Assembly (NCBI GenBank): GCA_003576695.1
Contig: QOZQ01000012.1
Location: 62,001-126,000, forward strand
Length of the DNA: 64,000 nucleotides
Direction of reading: 5' to 3'
Source of the DNA: Taklimakanibacter lacteus
Lineage (GTDB): Bacteria; Pseudomonadota; Alphaproteobacteria; Rhizobiales; Aestuariivirgaceae
Shown: positions 45,588 to 54,513 of the stretch, in pieces
How positions within the stretch are numbered: position 1 is the first letter of the stretch
Layout: each line of letters starts with the position of its first letter
Position numbers and translations under genes: made by a program
The notes under the pieces: generated by a model
Seen by the model: the letters and a program-made list of their open reading frames with translations, nothing else
What the model was told of the DNA's origin: nothing
Database searches by the model: none

Positions 45588-46019
45588 ATGGCTACTAGAA
45601 TTCAAGGGCTTCTCATGCTGATGGCAGCGTGCATTCTTCAACCTGAAGCCGGAGCAAAGACTGCAGTTGTGCAAGCGAAATTAGTAGAATCCGCATCGCC
45701 CCTTCGCATTGTGGAATTCACGCTTCCTGGTGGCGCGAGTGAGGTGCTATACGCTAAGTTGAGGGGATATGCAGACAAATTTGGCTTCGCTATTAGAATT
45801 GCGCCTACAACTCCGGATAGCCAGCGCGTTCTAATAGAGATGTGGCGGGAAGAAATAAGGCTTCTGGGGCTGAATGCAGAGCGCCCCAGTAGCTACACAA
45901 TTGCGTTCTACAAAAATATTGGCATTGGACAAGTCCCAGACAAATTCCTGGATCAACTGGTGAGCGAACTGACTGAATCCCTAGAAGAGATTAAAGGACT
46001 CACGTTCACGACCAGATGA
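45588..46019 (+). CDS. Orphan immunity-like secreted protein or lipoprotein
   Basis: A 143-residue protein whose N-terminal hydrophobic segment ends in LMAAC at residue 15, a possible lipobox; otherwise Sec cleavage after AGA. The mature part is a mixed alpha/beta domain of unknown family. It lies between two palindromic repeats (45350 and 46035), so it is a discrete cassette. The immunity role is inferred from location and context. Confidence 0.6.
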   Translation: MATRIQGLLMLMAACILQPEAGAKTAVVQAKLVESASPLRIVEFTLPGGASEVLYAKLRGYADKFGFAIRIAPTTPDSQRVLIEMWREEIRLLGLNAERPSSYTIAFYKNIGIGQVPDKFLDQLVSELTESLEEIKGLTFTTR

Positions 46020-46034
46020 AAACGTTCTCAGAAA

Positions 46035-46119
46035 ATTACAGTGACAAAAGTGCATTCAATTGTCTACAAGTATCACTTGTAAAACGCTGATTCCAATTAA
46101 ATGCACTGTCACCGAAATC
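46035..46119. repeat. Palindromic GTGACAGTGCATT element, copy B
   Basis: Arms AGTGCATTCAATTG (46049-46062) and CAATTAAATGCACT (46094-46107) with one mismatch; the loop again has CACTTGTAAAACGC. An extra half-site ACTGTCACCGAAATCTGA follows at 46133-46150, reaching the 3' end of the Sel1 gene. Confidence 0.85.
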
Positions 46120-46151
46120 TGACGAAATCTGAACTGTCACCGAAATCTGAA

Positions 46152-46760
46152 TTATCTGAGTAACCGAGTGTCTGTAGGGTTTCTTGCAACAAGCTGGAAA
46201 GACCGCCATAGAACGGCCGCCAGCGAAAGGCAGCCTGGAATGACTTTAGAAGGGCCCATATGTCCCTTTATCATTGCCATCGCCCTTTCGCGGCCCGCCC
46301 AAACATGTCCATGGGCGGCGGCATGGTCTCGATAGTAGGCGGATAGCTCGGAATTCTTCTCAATTGCGATTCCGGCCTCCAGCAATCGCGATAACCTGTA
46401 TATTGCAGGCAGATATCCAGCGTGCGCCAGTTCATCAACAATGGATAGAGCCTCCTTATGAGCACCTTTCCTTCTCAGGAATTCTGAAAGTTGATATCTG
46501 GCCCACAGATTTTGGGAGGCTGCGGCTTTTCTGTACCAATGCTCAGCCTGAGAAGGATCGGCGGGCACTCCCAAACCGGTATCACTTGCCCAGCCTAATC
46601 TGACCATCGCATGCGCATTACCCTCGGCGGCCAAAGTCTGGAAGATGGCTACGGCATCTCTCCACTCCCCTTCGTCCGCGAGTTTATCCGCTCGCTGAAG
46701 GGCTCTTTCAATTTCATTCCCGTTCAAGTGATCCTCGCCAATGAATACTTGGCAAAGCAT
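46152..46760 (-). CDS. Sel1/TPR-repeat protein, possible orphan immunity
   Basis: A 202-residue protein with at least three Sel1-like repeats (EGNAHAMVRLGWASDTGLGVPADPSQAEHWYRKAA; QNLWARYQLSEFL; AGYLPAIYRLSRLLEAGIAIEKN). Sel1 and TPR proteins often bind partners and some serve as immunity proteins. No clear signal peptide. It ends next to the repeat half-site at 46150. The only minus-strand gene in this cassette array. 46761-46991 has no gene. Confidence 0.65.
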   Translation of the reverse strand: MLCQVFIGEDHLNGNEIERALQRADKLADEGEWRDAVAIFQTLAAEGNAHAMVRLGWASDTGLGVPADPSQAEHWYRKAAASQNLWARYQLSEFLRRKGAHKEALSIVDELAHAGYLPAIYRLSRLLEAGIAIEKNSELSAYYRDHAAAHGHVWAGRERAMAMIKGHMGPSKVIPGCLSLAAVLWRSFQLVARNPTDTRLLR

Positions 46761-46991
46761 CGCGCAAGCAAATAGAACGCCTCAACCTCTGCCTCATGCC
46801 CTTTGTGCGCTGTCTTTCAGGGTTCGGCAAAACCTATTCCATGCACCATCTTGAGTCGAGAGGCCGAATGGAATTACAGTGGCATTGCGAAATTGCGGTG
46901 ATGTGGTGGACTGCACCCCTTGAATGAGACACGGTAATTTCGGTTACAGGTATCAACTCCACCGAATTTTCGAATTTCTCGGACCTAGTTA

Positions 46992-47408
46992 ATGACTTGT
47001 GATCTTAAGCGACTGCTTGCCGCCGCCGCAGGTGCGCTTCTGTTGGCAAGCTGCGGAACTCATGTTCCGGAGTCAGAGTTTCCAGGCATTTACGTACTAA
47101 AGGAAGCGAATGCCCAGGAGACGATCAAGGTGATTGCAGGGGGAACGTACAATCATCGGGTGGAAAGAGATGGTGTTCTGATTCTAGATGAGTTTGGATA
47201 TTGGGATAAAGATTACTATGAGGGGGCTCCTGGCATCACATTCAAGTCGTTTCAGGTTAACTTGCGGGCCAATCGTAAACCCAAAGGCTATTGGTTCGTG
47301 GTGCCCGAGAGGTCATGGAGGGGAAGCGTCCTGCTGTGCGTGGAAGATAACCTGTGCTTTGAGAAGAAAACGGACGGCGGAGGCGGCCAGACTGTACAAG
47401 AACAGTAA
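46992..47408 (+). CDS. Orphan immunity-like lipoprotein
   Basis: A 138-residue lipoprotein: basic start, hydrophobic AAAAGALLLASC with the lipidated Cys at 21. The mature domain is beta-rich with a Cys pair (LLCVEDNLCFE). Family unknown. Bounded on the right by palindromic copy C (47443) and on the left by faint half-site remnants near 46895. Periplasmic lipoprotein immunity would suit a cell-wall-targeting toxin. Confidence 0.65.
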   Translation: MTCDLKRLLAAAAGALLLASCGTHVPESEFPGIYVLKEANAQETIKVIAGGTYNHRVERDGVLILDEFGYWDKDYYEGAPGITFKSFQVNLRANRKPKGYWFVVPERSWRGSVLLCVEDNLCFEKKTDGGGGQTVQEQ

Positions 47409-47442
47409 TCGCCTGACAGGAAATTACGGTGACAGGAATTAC

Positions 47443-47526
47443 TGAATTACGGTGACAGTGCATTCAATTGCCTACTTGTCTCATTTGTAAAACGCAGGCT
47501 CCAATTAAATGCACTGTCACCGAAAT
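47443..47526. repeat. Palindromic GTGACAGTGCATT element, copy C
   Basis: The most complete copy. Arms GGTGACAGTGCATTCAATTG (47451-47470) and CAATTAAATGCACTGTCACC (47502-47521) pair at 19 of 20 positions; the loop has CATTTGTAAAACGC. A further half-site lies at 47421-47436. The right end abuts a truncated toxin tip with no gap. Confidence 0.88.
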
Positions 47527-47775
47527 GCACCAGATTGGGTGCAGGCGAAGCTTGTTCACGAGGCTCTGCATATTGCGCAAGCGACAAAAATGGGAAAAGA
47601 AGATTATCTTGCGCAGCACAGCGTTGAGCGCTTCGATGCATTCTTAGCAGGCACTGATGTTTATGACTATGGGTCACAAGGTTATCCCGATAGTATCAGC
47701 TTTGAGAACTTGACTCTCGAAGCCCAAGGACAAGTTGTCGAGGATCGTTGGAATGCCGGCATGAGATATAGATAG
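47527..47775 (+). pseudogene. Displaced C-terminal toxin tip, zinc-metalloprotease-like
   Basis: About 80 codons begin inside the palindromic repeat and soon give QAKLVHEALHIAQATKMGKEDY, an HExxH zincin motif typical of metalloprotease tips of Rhs and related toxins. There is no plausible start of its own (ATG 47509 lies in the repeat), no signal peptide and no Rhs scaffold. It is read as the 3' remnant of a toxin gene whose front was lost, kept beside its immunity candidate at 47789. Confidence 0.65.
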
Positions 47776-47788
47776 AATTGGATTGAGT

Positions 47789-48268
47789 ATGAAAAGATAC
47801 AGACACTTTTTGGCTGTTCTGCTTATCTTGATTGTGACCTCTGGTCATTCGATGGCGTCTTCGTTGGAGGCAGCTAATGAGCTATGGCATGCCGGGAAGC
47901 CATTTGAAGCTGCCAAGGAGGTTTATCCACTTGCCATTCGTTCGAATGCGATAGCGCAATTGAGATTTGCCTTTTACGTATTGATTGCGACGAAAATGAA
48001 ATCGTTTCCTGAGCAGGCCGATTGGGAAACCAAATCCCACGATTGGCTTCTTGAGCTTGCGCAGAGTCAAAAAAATCCAGAGATTGCGGCAGCTACAGCT
48101 GAAGTTCTGAGTAGCGCTGTTGGTAGCGGTGGACTCAAGTTTGCAAAGAGTGAAAAGATAGCTCAATGCTGGTTTGCGGTGAAGAGTTGTTGGGAAGATG
48201 TTATGGTTTCGCAGAAGGGCTCTGCGAGGTGCGTTGCGTTGGCAAGGCAAGCGCTAGTCTGTGAATGA
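47789..48268 (+). CDS. Periplasmic helical-repeat immunity candidate
   Basis: A 159-residue protein from ATG 47789 (TTG 47783 is also open) with a clear signal peptide (FLAVLLILIVTSGHSMA). The mature part is helical and TPR/Sel1-like (LEAANELWHAGKPFEAAKEVYPLAI, then PEIAAATAEVLSSAVGSGG), with paired Cys near the C-terminus. It follows the zincin tip by 13 bp and is its probable immunity partner. 48269-48463 holds only repeat half-site remnants. Confidence 0.65.
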   Translation: MKRYRHFLAVLLILIVTSGHSMASSLEAANELWHAGKPFEAAKEVYPLAIRSNAIAQLRFAFYVLIATKMKSFPEQADWETKSHDWLLELAQSQKNPEIAAATAEVLSSAVGSGGLKFAKSEKIAQCWFAVKSCWEDVMVSQKGSARCVALARQALVCE

Positions 48269-48463
48269 TTTTCTCTGTTTAGCAAGGTCATTTCGTGAAT
48301 TCGGTGACGGTGTCGGACCGCATGTCCGAGAACAGTATTCACCTGACAGTTGCCGCTCATGAAAGCGGCCTAGACGGCCGCCTATGCTTGAATTTCGGTG
48401 ATGTGCATCCGGGCGTAGCGCCGGTTTCTTTTAATCTGAGTTTCCCCGCGCCGGCCACACTGC

Positions 48464-49657
48464 TCAAGCCAGGAACGACTGGATCGGTCCGCCGTGGGTT
48501 CTGCGCAGCAGCGCCTGACAAAAACGGAAGGCGTGATAGACGAGGCTGGCAATGCTCCATAGCGCGACGGCAATGAAGCCGAGATCGGGCCGTCCGACCA
48601 GAAGACCGGCAGCCAGGATCGTGATGTTGACATTCCGGCGGGTCGTAACGAGCCGGAAGGCGAAATCCATCGGCTTCCAGATGTGGATGTTGAAGCGGAA
48701 GGTCTTGACGAACAGGGCCTCGACGCCCCGCACGAGCCAGTAATTCGCCATGATGATCCAGAAAGCGGGCCAACCCCAAGTCTGGAACCCGTCCGTGCTC
48801 GCATGGCTGGTGCCCAAGAGCCCCGCAAACCACGCCGCCCACCAGAAGGGCGGGGAAATCAGGTCAATGCCGTGATCGAACAGATGGCCGGCCCGCGTCG
48901 CCGTGAGCGTGACCCGCGCAAGCTTGCCGTCCACGGTATCGAGAAAGGCCATCATGAAGGCCGATGCGACGCCCCACCAGAACGCGCCGATCCAGAAGCA
49001 ATAGAAGGTGGCGACGACGCATATGAGGCTGAGCATCGTGATCACATTCGGCGTGACGCCGTATCTTGCCAAAGCACGGACGACGATCAGAGCCGGCTCG
49101 GGCCACAGATACTTTGTGATGAAGTCCGTTGCCCCCTTGTAGGAAGATTGAAACAGAGAGCGCTCGATCCGGTCGCGCGCTTCCTCGGTAACCTTCGCCG
49201 CCACCGGAGCGCCGCGCTTGCGCAACTCGCCTTCGAAGCTGCCGCATATCCGGGCCGGGGTTGCCGTGCGAATGTCCTTGAGCGAAGCCGGCAGCTCCGC
49301 CGGCTGCCCGTCCAACAGGGCGGCGGCATCCCGCAAGCTTTCCGCCGGGACATAGGCCGCAATATAGACGGGCTGTCCCCCGTTTTCGTCTTTCAACAGC
49401 AGGGCATCTCCGGAGATCAGCGCCTGGAGAATGCGTTTCTCGATGACCCAGTCGTCACGAACCACGAGCGCATGGCCGCCGGCACAGGCCTCATCCAGTC
49501 CGTCATGGAAGACAAAGGTGCCTCCACCGGCGAGACTGCGCCGCAACCGTTCGCGTTGCGACATCGAGAAGACGGCGACGTTGGTCTCACCGACCAGGAA
49601 GACGTCAAGAATGGGTTTGACTAGCGGTCCGTGCATTGGCAATTTCCAGAAATTCAC
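48464..49657 (-). CDS. CDP-alcohol phosphatidyltransferase-domain protein
   Basis: A 397-residue integral membrane enzyme that joins a CDP-alcohol to an acceptor alcohol, as in phospholipid or inositol-lipid synthesis. The full motif is present: DTVDGKLARVTLTATRAGHLFDHGID (D-x2-DG-x2-AR-x8-G-x3-D-x3-D). The first ~170 residues are a soluble domain that may be a nucleotidyltransferase-like fusion. About six membrane helices follow. Divergent from the ELM1 gene at 49725. The substrate is not known. Confidence 0.88.
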   Translation of the reverse strand: MNFWKLPMHGPLVKPILDVFLVGETNVAVFSMSQRERLRRSLAGGGTFVFHDGLDEACAGGHALVVRDDWVIEKRILQALISGDALLLKDENGGQPVYIAAYVPAESLRDAAALLDGQPAELPASLKDIRTATPARICGSFEGELRKRGAPVAAKVTEEARDRIERSLFQSSYKGATDFITKYLWPEPALIVVRALARYGVTPNVITMLSLICVVATFYCFWIGAFWWGVASAFMMAFLDTVDGKLARVTLTATRAGHLFDHGIDLISPPFWWAAWFAGLLGTSHASTDGFQTWGWPAFWIIMANYWLVRGVEALFVKTFRFNIHIWKPMDFAFRLVTTRRNVNITILAAGLLVGRPDLGFIAVALWSIASLVYHAFRFCQALLRRTHGGPIQSFLA

Positions 49658-49724
49658 AGTTTTGTTAACAAACGGTAATAATACTGTAAACCGATAAAAC
49701 TATGGCGATTTGAGGAATATTATC

Positions 49725-50753
49725 TTGCGTGCCGTAACGCCGCTGGTCTGGGTTTTGCAAGGTCTCAAGGCGGGCGATAATGCCCAGGCGCGCGAACTCG
49801 CCGCGCGGCTTCCCGCGCGTACCGAATTGAAGACCTTGCGCTACAACTGGCTGTGCCGCCTGCCCAATTATATGCTCGGCGAAGGGCTTGCTTCCGTCAG
49901 CCGGGGGATGGAGAGCCTTTCCGAGCCCTGGCCCGACCTCGTCATCGGAATAGGGCGCCGCAGCGTTCCCGTGGCGCGCTGGATCAGGCGGCAGAGCGGG
50001 GGCCAGACACGTCTCGTTCACATGGGCAGACCGAGAGCCCGCACGGACATCTTCGACCTCGTCGTGACCACGCCGCAATACGGGCTGCCTCCGGCGCCCA
50101 ATGTCATCGAGCTTGCTCTGCCGCTCGTATCGGAGACGCCGCTGCCCGACTCCGAGCTGGACTTCTGGCGCAAGGAATTCGCCGATCTGCCAAGGCCGCT
50201 CATTGCCGTGCTGGTCGGGGGGCCTTCACGGCCCTATCGGATGCAGACCGGCGATATGTCCGATCTCATCGAGGCTGCAGAGGAGCTTCGAAAAAAGCTA
50301 GGCGGTTCTCTCATCGTCGTGGGCTCACCCCGGACGCCGAAGGATGCCTTTGAAGACAGGGCCCAGGCATTCGGAGTCAAATGCCGGCTCTTTGGCTGGG
50401 CCGCCGGCAAGCTTAATCCCTATCGCGCCGTCCTGCGGCTCGCCGACCGATTTGTCGTGACCTCCGACAGTGTCTCGATGCTGGCCGAGGCGCTCAGGAC
50501 GGACAAGCCGGTTGATGTCTATCGCCTGCCCACGCGGAAATCAGTGTATCTGCCCCTGGGCAACCGGCCGCTTGCCGGGCTTGTCCGGCGGGGTCTTGTG
50601 GCAACCCGCCGCGATGTCCCTTCCTTCGTGTCAAAGCTGATCGCCGAAAGGCATGTCGGCGTGCTGGGGGAGGGCGACTTTGCCCGCCAACCCATTCCGC
50701 GCCAGGAAGACCGTGTGGTGGAGCTTGTACGGGCACTGCTGCCGCAGCGCTGA
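49725..50753 (+). CDS. ELM1/GtrOC1-family protein (mitochondrial fission ELM1-like)
   Basis: A 342-residue glycosyltransferase-like protein. TTG 49725 is preferred because GAGGA at 49712-49716 is well spaced. The family start VWVLQGLKAGDNAQ and the end motif RFVVTSDSVSMLAEALRTDKPVDVYRLP are clear. ELM1 proteins have a GT-B-like fold and in bacteria lie in glycan clusters. A second, divergent family member lies at 54514. First gene of a cluster with SxtJ, DUF5989 and the carbamoyltransferase. Confidence 0.85.
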   Translation: MRAVTPLVWVLQGLKAGDNAQARELAARLPARTELKTLRYNWLCRLPNYMLGEGLASVSRGMESLSEPWPDLVIGIGRRSVPVARWIRRQSGGQTRLVHMGRPRARTDIFDLVVTTPQYGLPPAPNVIELALPLVSETPLPDSELDFWRKEFADLPRPLIAVLVGGPSRPYRMQTGDMSDLIEAAEELRKKLGGSLIVVGSPRTPKDAFEDRAQAFGVKCRLFGWAAGKLNPYRAVLRLADRFVVTSDSVSMLAEALRTDKPVDVYRLPTRKSVYLPLGNRPLAGLVRRGLVATRRDVPSFVSKLIAERHVGVLGEGDFARQPIPRQEDRVVELVRALLPQR

Positions 50754-50841
50754 GGGGCCTGAACCTTACGGCTCTCAACTCCCCGGTTGCACCCTCGCGG
50801 ATGCCCGTGCTACGGCAAGTCCGGTTTTCAGCAATATCTTC

Positions 50842-51237
50842 ATGCACGAAGCGCCGAGACAGAACGACACTCCAAAGCTTGGGTCCAACCGATCCTTCGG
50901 GCTGGTCTTTGCCGGCGTTTTCGCGGTCATTACGGCCTATATCTTCATCCGGCATGACCGGTTCAGCATTCCGGCGGCGGCGGTCTCCGCCGTCTTCCTC
51001 GTCTGCGCCCTTCTGGTTCCGCAGATTCTGACACCGCTGAACAAGCTGTGGTTCCGCTTCGGGCTGTTGCTGCACAAGATCGTTTCGCCGGTCATCCTGG
51101 GAATGATCTTTTTCGTGATCCTGACGCCGGCCGGCTTCCTGTTGCGGCGCTTCTCCAGGAAGGACGAAGCCGCGGCGCAATGGATCGACCGGGCGGCCGA
51201 CGACGTCAAGGCCGGATCCTTCCGCAATCAATTCTGA
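50842..51237 (+). CDS. SxtJ-like membrane protein
   Basis: A 131-residue protein with about three membrane helices (FGLVFAGVFAVITAYIFI; AAVSAVFLVCALLVPQIL; IVSPVILGMIFFVILTPAG). ATG 50842 is chosen; upstream codons in this frame are not protein-like. SxtJ-like proteins often precede a DUF5989 peptide and a carbamoyltransferase, exactly as here, so they may form a membrane platform for that enzyme. Confidence 0.8.
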   Translation: MHEAPRQNDTPKLGSNRSFGLVFAGVFAVITAYIFIRHDRFSIPAAAVSAVFLVCALLVPQILTPLNKLWFRFGLLLHKIVSPVILGMIFFVILTPAGFLLRRFSRKDEAAAQWIDRAADDVKAGSFRNQF

Positions 51238-51255
51238 ACCAAGAGAGTTTCGCTC

Positions 51256-51405
51256 GTGGATTTCCTCACTGAATTCTTCCAATTCCTGAAAGCGCGGCGC
51301 AAGTTCTGGCTCGCTCCGATATTGCTGCTGGTCCTCCTGTTCGGCGGACTCATCGTCCTGTCGCAAGGAACGGCGCTGGCGCCGTTCATCTACACGCTTT
51401 TCTGA
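51256..51405 (+). CDS. DUF5989-like 49-residue membrane peptide
   Basis: A short GTG-started gene with AAGAGAG upstream. A charged N-terminus (FLKARRKFWLAP) is followed by one membrane helix (ILLLVLLFGGLIVL) and a hydrophobic tail ending FIYTLF. It lies 18 bp after the SxtJ gene and 3 bp before the carbamoyltransferase, the usual location of DUF5989. It is easily missed because of its length. Confidence 0.8.
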   Translation: MDFLTEFFQFLKARRKFWLAPILLLVLLFGGLIVLSQGTALAPFIYTLF

Positions 51406-51408
51406 AAC

Positions 51409-53241
51409 ATGCGTATCATAGGCGTCTCCGCCTATTACCATGACAGCGCCGCCGCCCTCATCGAGGACGGCGTCGTCAGAAGTGCGGCACAGGAAGAGCG
51501 TTTCACCCGCAAGAAGCACGATGCGGCATTTCCGCAGAACGCACTGCGCTACTGCCTGGCGCAAGCCGGGATAGCGCTGCGCGATGTCGATCACGTCGTG
51601 TTCTATGAAAAGCCGTTCGTCAAATTCGAGCGCCTGATCGAAACCTATGTGCGCAACGCGCCCAAGGGATTTGCGTCCTTTCGCATGGCGCTGCCCTTGT
51701 GGGTGAAAGAGAAGCTGTTCCAGAGACGCCTGCTCACCGAAGAGCTGCGCAAGATCGATGATGCCTTCGAAGCGTCGCGGCTGCTGTTTTCCGAGCATCA
51801 TCTGAGCCACGCGGCAAGCGCCTTCTATCCCTCGCCGTTCGAGGATGCCGTCGTGCTGACGCTCGATGGCGTGGGTGAATGGGCGACCACGACGGTGGGC
51901 ATCGGGCAGGGCCGCTCGCTCAGGATCGAGAAGGAAATCCACTTCCCGCATTCGCTCGGGCTGCTCTATTCGGCCTTCACCTATTATCTGGGGTTCAAGG
52001 TCAATTCCGGCGAATATAAAGTCATGGGGCTGGCGCCCTATGGCGAGCCCCGATTCAAGGCGCTCATCCTGGACAAGCTGCTGCGCCTCAATGAAGACGG
52101 TTCATTCGCGCTGGACCAGGACTATTTCAACTATTCCACCGGTCTCACGATGACGAATGACCGCTTCGCGGAGCTGTTCGGCGAAAAGCTGCGCAGCCCG
52201 GAGAAGGATCTGCTGACCCAGTTCCACATGGATGTCGCGGCATCGGTCCAGGCCGTCACCGAGGAAGTGGTGCTCAGGCTGACGCGCCATCTGGCGCGCG
52301 TCCATGGCTCGAAGAATCTGTGCCTGGCCGGAGGCGTCGCGCTCAATTGCGTGGCGAACGGGCATGTATTGCGCGACGGCAAGTTCGAGAATGTCTGGAT
52401 CCAGCCGGCCGCGGGCGATGCCGGGGGCGCGGTAGGGGCGGCGCTTGCCGCCTATCACCTCGAATTCGAGAAGCCGCGCAACGTGGCCAGGCGCGACGGC
52501 ATGAAGGGCGCCTATCTGGGTCCGGAATACTCAGCCGACGAGATCCGCTCCGCATTGACCGATGCCGGAGCGGTCTTCGAGGAGGTCAGCGACAGCGTGC
52601 TGATCGACACGGCCGCCACGGCGCTTGCGGAAGGCAAGGCGCTTGGTTGGTTCCATGGCCGCATGGAATTCGGGCCGCGCTCGCTCGGCGCCCGCTCCAT
52701 CCTCGGCGATGCGCGCTCGCCGACCATGCAGAAGCTCCTGAATCTCAAAGTGAAGTATCGCGAGAGCTTCCGGCCCTTCGCGCCGGCCGTGCTGCGCGAA
52801 GATGTCTCGCAGTGGTTCGATCTCGATTGCGACAGCCCCTATATGCTCCTGGTGGCGCCGGTGGCGGCAGAGCGCCGCCGGGAAATGTCACCGGAGGAAC
52901 AGAAGCTCTTCGGCATCGACAAGCTCAATGTGCAGAGGTCGTCCATCCCGGCCGTCACGCATGTCGATTATTCCGCCCGCGTCCAGACGGTCCATGAGGA
53001 CACCAATCCGCGCTTCCATGCGCTCATATCGGCGTTCAAGGACAAGACCGCCTGTCCGGTGCTCGTCAATACGAGCTTCAATGTGAGGGGCGAGCCCATC
53101 GTATGCACGCCCGCCGATGCCTATCGCTGCTTCATGGGCACCGAGATCGAAATGCTGGTCTGCGGCAATTTCGTGCTGCACAAGGCGAACCAGCCGAAGA
53201 ACCTGCAGAAGGATTATTCCGCGCAGTTCGAGCTCGACTAA
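51409..53241 (+). CDS. Carbamoyltransferase (NodU/CmcH/TobZ family)
   Basis: A 610-residue enzyme that carbamoylates a hydroxyl, typically on a sugar, using carbamoyl phosphate and ATP. The N-terminal Kae1-like part (MRIIGVSAYYHDSAAALIEDG; SEHHLSHAASAFYPSPF; LTLDGVGEW) is joined to the YrdC-like C-terminal domain (GWFHGRMEFGPRSLGARSILGDAR; RPFAPAVL; NTSFNVRGEPIVCTP). All known motifs are intact. Its stop overlaps the convergent SGNH gene by 4 bp. Probable target: the surface glycan built by this cluster. Confidence 0.94.
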   Translation: MRIIGVSAYYHDSAAALIEDGVVRSAAQEERFTRKKHDAAFPQNALRYCLAQAGIALRDVDHVVFYEKPFVKFERLIETYVRNAPKGFASFRMALPLWVKEKLFQRRLLTEELRKIDDAFEASRLLFSEHHLSHAASAFYPSPFEDAVVLTLDGVGEWATTTVGIGQGRSLRIEKEIHFPHSLGLLYSAFTYYLGFKVNSGEYKVMGLAPYGEPRFKALILDKLLRLNEDGSFALDQDYFNYSTGLTMTNDRFAELFGEKLRSPEKDLLTQFHMDVAASVQAVTEEVVLRLTRHLARVHGSKNLCLAGGVALNCVANGHVLRDGKFENVWIQPAAGDAGGAVGAALAAYHLEFEKPRNVARRDGMKGAYLGPEYSADEIRSALTDAGAVFEEVSDSVLIDTAATALAEGKALGWFHGRMEFGPRSLGARSILGDARSPTMQKLLNLKVKYRESFRPFAPAVLREDVSQWFDLDCDSPYMLLVAPVAAERRREMSPEEQKLFGIDKLNVQRSSIPAVTHVDYSARVQTVHEDTNPRFHALISAFKDKTACPVLVNTSFNVRGEPIVCTPADAYRCFMGTEIEMLVCGNFVLHKANQPKNLQKDYSAQFELD

Positions 53242-54353
53242 TCTACACCCGTCAGGCGATCCACCAGTCTCCTGGTCCCGAGAGCCGAGAGGTGGTTGTG
53301 ATCGACGAAAAGCGAGAGGACGGCGAACTGCGTCTTCTGCCGGTCCTCTTCCTCGCGCGCCAGGCTGCCGATATCCTCCCAGCGATAGCCCGCCGCTTCG
53401 ACTAGGCCCTTGAGCTCGGCCCGTTCCGCCTCGCGCTTGGGATAGGTGCTGCCGAAGAAGCCTTCAATGCGGGTGAGCTCCGGGGCAACCATGTAGATAT
53501 AGGGTGAGAAGACGACCGTCACCTTGCCGATCTTCTCGCGCTCGGCATAGGCCTTGATCCATGCCATGGCGTCCTTCGGCGTGCCATAGGGGCGGGCCGG
53601 CTTCATGTCGTTCTCGCAATAGACATAGATCAGCTCGTCGATCCTGCCCTTGTAGCGGCGCGCGGCATCCTCGAGGCGGCAGACGATCGCCTCGGCATCG
53701 ATGCCGGCGACGCCCAGATTGACATAGCGGCGCGTGCTGTCGCGCGCCTGCATCTGGGACGCGATCGTGTCCGCATCGTCGATCATGGCGCCATAGGCGA
53801 CGGAATCGCCCGCCACCAGCACGATGCGCTCGGCGGCGACATCGGGAACCGTCAGGCGTTCGCCTTCGGCGTTGGACGACATGATGATATGCGGTCCGCC
53901 ATAGCGCTCGAAAAACGCCGCCAGGCGCGGATCGAGCTTCTTGCCCGCATCATAGAAGGCGGTGAGCGACTCGAAGGGATTGAACGCCGACGAGCGCAGG
54001 AAGAAAGCCTCCTTGCGCAGATTGGGCTTGATCGAAGGACAGCCGTTCACCGTGGTGTTGATGGCGGCATCGCTGGTGCGGACGTCAAAGGGCGAATTGC
54101 CGATGCCGACGCCGTCCTGCTTGAGGAGCGGAATGAGATCGGTCAGCTCGTTGGGATCGGAGAAATAGGGCCGGTATGCGGCGGCAGTGTCGCTCTTCGC
54201 ATTGCCGGTGAGTCCCGCCAGGGCGCTGAGCTGGTAGAGCATGCTCAAATGCGGCTTGCGCCATTTCGAAATGGAATAGAAGCCTTCGAAGGCCATGATC
54301 GGCAGCAGGACGAACAACAAGATCGCCAGGACGGAAAAAATCACCTTTTTCAA
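53238..54353 (-). CDS. Membrane-anchored SGNH/GDSL hydrolase-like protein
   Basis: A 371-residue protein with an N-terminal membrane anchor (FSVLAILLFVLLPIMAF) and a periplasmic SGNH domain. Block I is VAGDSVAYG (Ser nucleophile), then NLGVAGID (Gly), YCENDM (Asn) and the catalytic DHNHLS (Asp-x2-His). It probably adds or removes O-acyl groups on an exported glycan. Monocistronic, overlapping the carbamoyltransferase stop. 54354-54513 is the divergent promoter region. Confidence 0.82.
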   Translation of the reverse strand: MKKVIFSVLAILLFVLLPIMAFEGFYSISKWRKPHLSMLYQLSALAGLTGNAKSDTAAAYRPYFSDPNELTDLIPLLKQDGVGIGNSPFDVRTSDAAINTTVNGCPSIKPNLRKEAFFLRSSAFNPFESLTAFYDAGKKLDPRLAAFFERYGGPHIIMSSNAEGERLTVPDVAAERIVLVAGDSVAYGAMIDDADTIASQMQARDSTRRYVNLGVAGIDAEAIVCRLEDAARRYKGRIDELIYVYCENDMKPARPYGTPKDAMAWIKAYAEREKIGKVTVVFSPYIYMVAPELTRIEGFFGSTYPKREAERAELKGLVEAAGYRWEDIGSLAREEEDRQKTQFAVLSLFVDHNHLSALGTRRLVDRLTGVD

Positions 54354-54513
54354 AGGTCACTCCCATTGGTGCGCAGAACAGGATCCGGCGCCGGACCGTG
54401 TTCAGGAAAAGTTTGGCTATCCCATGGTGAACATGCGAAATAAGCCGCCAAGGCATGTGTCTGAAACGCCATGCGGTTGAGGTCAATAGCTATTGCAGTG
54501 TGATTCGCTTCAT

